NCBI GenBank assembly: GCA_002811645.1
Contig: PDIP01000013.1
Coordinates: 19,742 to 83,741 of the forward strand
Length of the DNA: 64,000 bases
Origin: Corallochytrium limacisporum
Taxonomy: Eukaryota; Opisthokonta
Reading direction: 5' to 3'
The notes beneath the pieces were generated by a model. It had not been told where the DNA came from, searched no databases, and saw only the letters and a list, made by a program, of their open reading frames with translations. This document shows positions 60,358-64,000 of the stretch, in pieces. The translations under genes were made by a program, and so were the position numbers. Position 1 is the stretch's first letter. Each line of letters starts with the position of its first letter.

Positions 60358-62181
60358 TCAGTTGTCAGTGACACAGCCACCAGAGGCGTTGCCAACGTTC
60401 TTAATGTATTTCCACAGCGTGCCGCGTCGTACCTTGTACGGAGGCTGGACCCAGTTCTTGCGGCGCTCGGCCATTTCCTCGTCGCTGATCTTCACGTCAA
60501 TCTGGCGCGTCTCGGCGTCAATGACGACGGAATCTCCATTCTCGACAAGGGCAATTGGACCCCCTTCAATGGCCTCGGGTGTGACGTGACCGATGATAAA
60601 GCCGTGGGAACCACCGCTGAACCGGCCATCGGTGACCATGGCCACATCGTTACCGAGACCCGCACCCATAATTGCAGAGGTCGGGGTCAGCATCTCGGGC
60701 ATGCCGGGACCACCCTTGGGTCCTTCGTAGCGGATAAAGACAACAGACTGCTTGTGGATCTCGTTGCGTTCCAGGGCATGGAGCATGTCCTCCTCGGAAT
60801 CATAGACCAGGGCCTTGCCCTCAAAGCGCAGACCTTCCTTGCCAGTGATCTTAGCCACGGCACCTTCAGGGGCGAGGTTACCACGGAGGATGGTGATGTG
60901 TCCGGACGGTTTCAGGGGCTTCTCCAGGGGGACAATAATGTCCTGGCCGTCCGTCAAGCCAGGCAAGTCCTTGACATTCTCAGCCAGGGTCTTGCCAGTT
61001 ACGGTTAGGCAGTCTCCCTTGAGTAGACCCTTCTCCAGCAGGTACTTCTGGACAGCGGGAATACCGCCAACGCTATGCAGGTCCTCCATGACATACTTGC
61101 CGGAGGGCTTGAGGTCGGCAATGAAGGGTGTCTTGTCAGCAATGCGCTGGAAGTCATCAATAGTAAGGTCTACGTCCACAGCGTGGGCCATGGCGAGCAG
61201 GTGCAGAACAGCGTTAGTGCTGCCACCGAGGGCCATGGTGATGACAATCGCGTTTTCAAACGCATCTTTACTCATGATATCGCGCGGCTTGATATCCTTT
61301 TCAATCAACAGCTTCATGGCCTCGCCGATTCGAGTGGTCTCGCCCTGCTTGCTGGGGTCGGTGGCGGGACTGGACGAAGAGTATGGCAGGCTCATGCCCA
61401 GGGTCTCAATCGCAGTGGCCATGGTGTTGGCCGTGTACATGCCTCCACAGGCACCTGGTCCAGGGCATGCGTGCCGCACAATGTCCTGGCGTTCCTCTTC
61501 GGTGATGCGACCAGCAATGTACTCACCGTAGCTCTGGAAGGCGCTGACGATGTCGAGCGGCTCCTTCTTCAGCGCACCGCATCCAGCACGGATGGTGCCA
61601 CCGTACAGCATGATGGCGGGGCGGTTTAGGCGTCCCATGGCAATCACACAGCCCGGCATGTTCTTGTCACAACCCGGAATAGCCACCAGACCATCGTACC
61701 ACTGACCACCCATAATGGTCTCAATGGAATCCGCGATGATGTCGCGGGACTGCAGGCTAAAGCTCATCCCTGGAGTGCCCATGGAGATACCATCACTGAC
61801 ACCAATGGTGTTGAAGCGCATGCCGACCATGCCCGACTTCTGGACGCCCTCCTTGATCTTTTGGCTCAGGTCCAGCAGGTGCATGTTGCACGGGTTTCCT
61901 TCAAACCAGACGCTGGCAATACCAATCTGCGGCTTCTGGAAGTCGTCAGACTTCATGCCGGTGGCGTAGAGCATGGCCTGGCTGGCACCCTGGCTCTTAG
62001 GCTGGGTAATCTTGCGTGAGTACCTGTTGGCTGCCCCATCCTTGTCCGCGCCAACCAGATCCTCAATGTCAGTCGTGTAGTGTCTGAACGCACAGCTCAT
62101 GACTGCTTTTGTGGTTGTGTGCTTCACTGGACCGTTAACAACGCTGGAGGAACGCAGGATAGCAGCGCTCAATGACCACAT
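60358..62181 (-). CDS. ILV3: Dihydroxy-acid dehydratase, mitochondrial
   Basis: A 607-aa Fe-S enzyme that makes the 2-keto acids of valine and isoleucine. The first 37 residues are basic and hydroxylated, with few acids ([14 protein letters not shown]), a mitochondrial presequence. The body carries the three cluster-ligand cysteines: [16 protein letters not shown] and [32 protein letters not shown] and the late [19 protein letters not shown] are also conserved. Length without presequence (about 570) fits the fungal/bacterial family. The ATG at 62181 has AGA before it; the frame continues to 62295 only from TTG. Animals lack this pathway, so its presence argues against a metazoan source. Confidence 0.97.
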   Translation of the reverse strand: MWSLSAAILRSSSVVNGPVKHTTTKAVMSCAFRHYTTDIEDLVGADKDGAANRYSRKITQPKSQGASQAMLYATGMKSDDFQKPQIGIASVWFEGNPCNMHLLDLSQKIKEGVQKSGMVGMRFNTIGVSDGISMGTPGMSFSLQSRDIIADSIETIMGGQWYDGLVAIPGCDKNMPGCVIAMGRLNRPAIMLYGGTIRAGCGALKKEPLDIVSAFQSYGEYIAGRITEEERQDIVRHACPGPGACGGMYTANTMATAIETLGMSLPYSSSSPATDPSKQGETTRIGEAMKLLIEKDIKPRDIMSKDAFENAIVITMALGGSTNAVLHLLAMAHAVDVDLTIDDFQRIADKTPFIADLKPSGKYVMEDLHSVGGIPAVQKYLLEKGLLKGDCLTVTGKTLAENVKDLPGLTDGQDIIVPLEKPLKPSGHITILRGNLAPEGAVAKITGKEGLRFEGKALVYDSEEDMLHALERNEIHKQSVVFIRYEGPKGGPGMPEMLTPTSAIMGAGLGNDVAMVTDGRFSGGSHGFIIGHVTPEAIEGGPIALVENGDSVVIDAETRQIDVKISDEEMAERRKNWVQPPYKVRRGTLWKYIKNVGNASGGCVTDN

Positions 62182-62565
62182 TCTTCTATCAATCCGTTTG
62201 CTGTCAGCAGCTACGGAGAACTTCGGATAATACCGTTTCGGTAGATCCGAAGTTTCTTTGAACTCAAGTATGGAAAGGTAGTTTGCAACTGGCAAAACGC
62301 ACCTATAGAAAAAAGGAAACAGAATGGGACATATTTTATCACGGATTCAACCATCATTTCTAAATACCTAACTCCGCCGCTCCATTCCATCATCGCAGTC
62401 AGCAACCAAGCATATCCATCACCACCCATTCCCCGCTCACCAACCCCCCCCCCTTCTTGCCAAAACCCTGGGTCCCCCTACCTCGACGGGGCTTTCCATT
62501 TTTAAACACAAGAATAAAACACGGACTGCCAATTACCCAACAATCGAACGAGGAGGAGAGGAGAA

Positions 62566-62580
62566 CCCCCCCCTTCGGGG
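62566..62580. repeat. C-run hairpin with TTCG loop
   Basis: A run of eight C followed by TTCG and GGG, a self-complementary hairpin with a classic stable tetraloop, in the flank of the ILV3 gene. Confidence 0.7.
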
Positions 62581-63829
62581 AGGCCCCGCCCTGACGGGCA
62601 AAGGGAGGGCCGGAGCGCTGGATTCCAAGAAGTGACATTCCTTTCTTCGGGCCGTGAATAAAGTGATGGGCCGAAAAAATGTAAACACAACGGCGCAACA
62701 CACACACGCACACCCCAGCACGGGACTGGAAATGATTTGTTGAGTGGTCATCAGTTGGCATCGCTTGACATACAGTGTCTTGTATATTGGCAGGGTGCCT
62801 TCTTCGGTACCAATGGTCCTGAGTGTCACAATTCCTGCGCTTGATGATGAAAGATCAGTGGTCCGCCGGGAACCGACTCGACTCGACTCGCTCAAGGTTT
62901 AAACTCGCATGCAGCCTTGTCCTTATCCGTTTCCACATGGTATTGGACTAAAACTTCCCTTGCCCCTTGGATTCACCGAGCCATCGGCTAGAGTTTTGTG
63001 TGCGATAGGCAGGGCCCCCACGCGTACGCAACAACAATAAATAGAAACTAAAGTCTGTACTCGGACCGAGAAAGGACAACAACAGCCGCAGCAGTGGTAC
63101 TCTATGGTGGGGTGGTGGGTGGCGAGGACGGCGGGGTTGGAACCTCCTCGGTTCGGAAAGCGACCGACACCGGTGATCAAACAAAAACAAATTTGTGTAA
63201 ATGCTTGACAGTCCATAGACCTCCGTCAGCAAAGCGTGAAGAGCAAGTGCCCTAGGATTCCACGGGTGCCCACTCCCTACTCGACATGGCTCTGATGACA
63301 AAGAGTTCCAGCGACCAAGCTGGGATCCAACACAAGAGTCCACAAACGCAAACGTAATACCATGGGTGCCCCACTTGTAGCATATGGCGTTGGTGTGTAG
63401 CTGTAGGAATGGTCTGAAGGAATTGTCCTTGCTACTGCATGCCAGAGGAATCCGAAGATGCCCTGGGCATGTCTAGATCCCCCAACTTCCAATCCGAACG
63501 CGCCCAGAGCTGCTGATGGTGTACCGGTCACTTCACCCAGCGCCTTACATGGCTTTGATCGATTCATCCGTAATCAATACTCATGCGGTGCCAGGAAGTA
63601 TGGGCAAGGCTAGGCGGACGGACCGGGTACTGAGTGGGTGCTGTCCAACCAACTCGGAGAGGTCGGTACCCGGAAAAGCATCGCGCGTACAATTAGTACT
63701 GGGCAGGTCCAGGTTGGTCCCGGGTATCTCCCGCGGTGAATGTATGTGGCCCGTCATCCAACCCCCGCCATGTGCGAACCGAGAGCAGCAGCAGCAAAGG
63801 AACAAAAGCGAAACCCCCCCCCCTCGGTC

Positions 63830-63893
63830 ACTCTCTTTCTCTCTCTCTCTCACTCTCTCTCTCTCTCTCCCTTGCTCTCCCTCCCCCGGGGGG
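63830..63893. repeat. (CT)n microsatellite plus C5/G6 run
   Basis: A CT dinucleotide tract of about 40 bases followed after 15 bases by a C5/G6 palindrome. Confidence 0.8.
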
Positions 63894-64000
63894 CTCCCCA
63901 CACGGCCAAAGAAAATACCAGCTTTTCTGCCGTTTTTGTCTTGAAACATATTCAATTCAGATCTCACACTGTGTGTGAAGGGGGAGTGTGCTTGGGCTGG

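Larger units (their letters stand above)
62182..64000. other. Terminal intergenic region
   Basis: About 1.8 kb with no recognised gene. It has a C8-TTCG-G3 hairpin (62566-62580), a long (CT)n tract at 63830-63870 and a C5/G6 run at 63883-63893. Several frames up to 130 codons exist but lack domains. It may be the upstream flank of ILV3 plus the start of a neighbouring gene's region. Confidence 0.5.

Noticed and set aside
62182..62295. 38-codon N-terminal extension of dihydroxy-acid dehydratase
   Set aside because: It starts with TTG and the downstream ATG at 62181 already begins a typical presequence.
63577..63730. 5S rRNA-like word TTAGTACT with GG following
   Set aside because: Only about ten bases match; the 5' half, the box A region and the terminal stem of 5S rRNA are absent.
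1..64000. CRISPR arrays, prophage, bacterial operons, intact transposons
   Set aside because: No spaced direct-repeat arrays, integrase/transposase/reverse-transcriptase domains or Shine-Dalgarno operon structure were seen; the window is nuclear eukaryotic DNA.

Overview
This window is nuclear DNA of a eukaryote with compact, almost intron-free genes separated by long, low-complexity intergenic stretches. About 22 protein genes are recognised. They are housekeeping eukaryotic genes: PIP5-kinase, TBC RabGAP, importin-7/8, dyskerin, CDK7, exocyst Sec5, ribosomal protein eL20, mitochondrial IF3, ERGIC3/Erv46, PWP1, LipB, a Ras GTPase, glutaminase, an SK-type channel, eIF3f, V-ATPase d and dihydroxy-acid dehydratase. 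The gene mix points to an opisthokont. Sec5 carries an N-terminal IPT/TIG domain and there is an SK (KCNN)-type channel, both animal-like traits. Dihydroxy-acid dehydratase (branched-chain amino-acid synthesis) is lost in animals. A unicellular holozoan with an intron-poor genome (Corallochytrium-like), or less likely an early-diverging fungus, fits best. This placement is inference, not proof.

Layout. 0.6-9.5 kb: PIP5K and TBC genes on +, convergent with an importin on -. 9.5-12 kb: intergenic, with a 312-base assembly gap. 12-15.4 kb: a GT92-like membrane protein and a tandem thioredoxin-fold (GST_N) protein. 15.4-26.3 kb: about 10.8 kb with no recognisable gene, full of purine/pyrimidine tracts. 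26.3-45.2 kb: a dense block of dyskerin, CDK7, a two-RRM protein, Sec5, eL20 (the one clear coding intron), a small ORF, mitochondrial IF3, ERGIC3, PWP1, a ChrR-like bicupin, LipB and an ornithine-cyclodeaminase/mu-crystallin homologue. 45.2-48 kb: intergenic. 48-62.2 kb: Ras, a frame-disrupted coiled-coil gene, glutaminase fused to a TerB-like domain, an SK-like channel, eIF3f, V-ATPase d and ILV3. 62.2-64 kb: intergenic.

There are no operons. Genes are individually transcribed, several pairs are convergent with only 38-65 bp between stop codons, and start codons usually sit in a good Kozak context (A/G at -3, often ACCATGG or AACATGG). Several products are mitochondrial or probably so (IF3, LipB, ILV3, perhaps the bicupin and the GST_N protein). 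Others act in membrane traffic (PIP5K, TBC, Sec5, ERGIC3) or ribosome/RNP biogenesis (dyskerin, PWP1, eL20, eIF3f, importin).

The most unusual items are: (1) an SK-type channel whose K+ selectivity filter reads TAWPGD instead of T-x-GYGD; (2) a glutaminase with a large acidic insertion and a C-terminal TerB-like domain; (3) a GT92-like protein lacking the DxD catalytic motif; (4) a coiled-coil gene crossed by three same-direction +1 frame changes, each at a homopolymer; (5) a recurrent class of C-run/G-run palindromes confined to intergenic DNA; and (6) a Ras with one extra residue in switch II.
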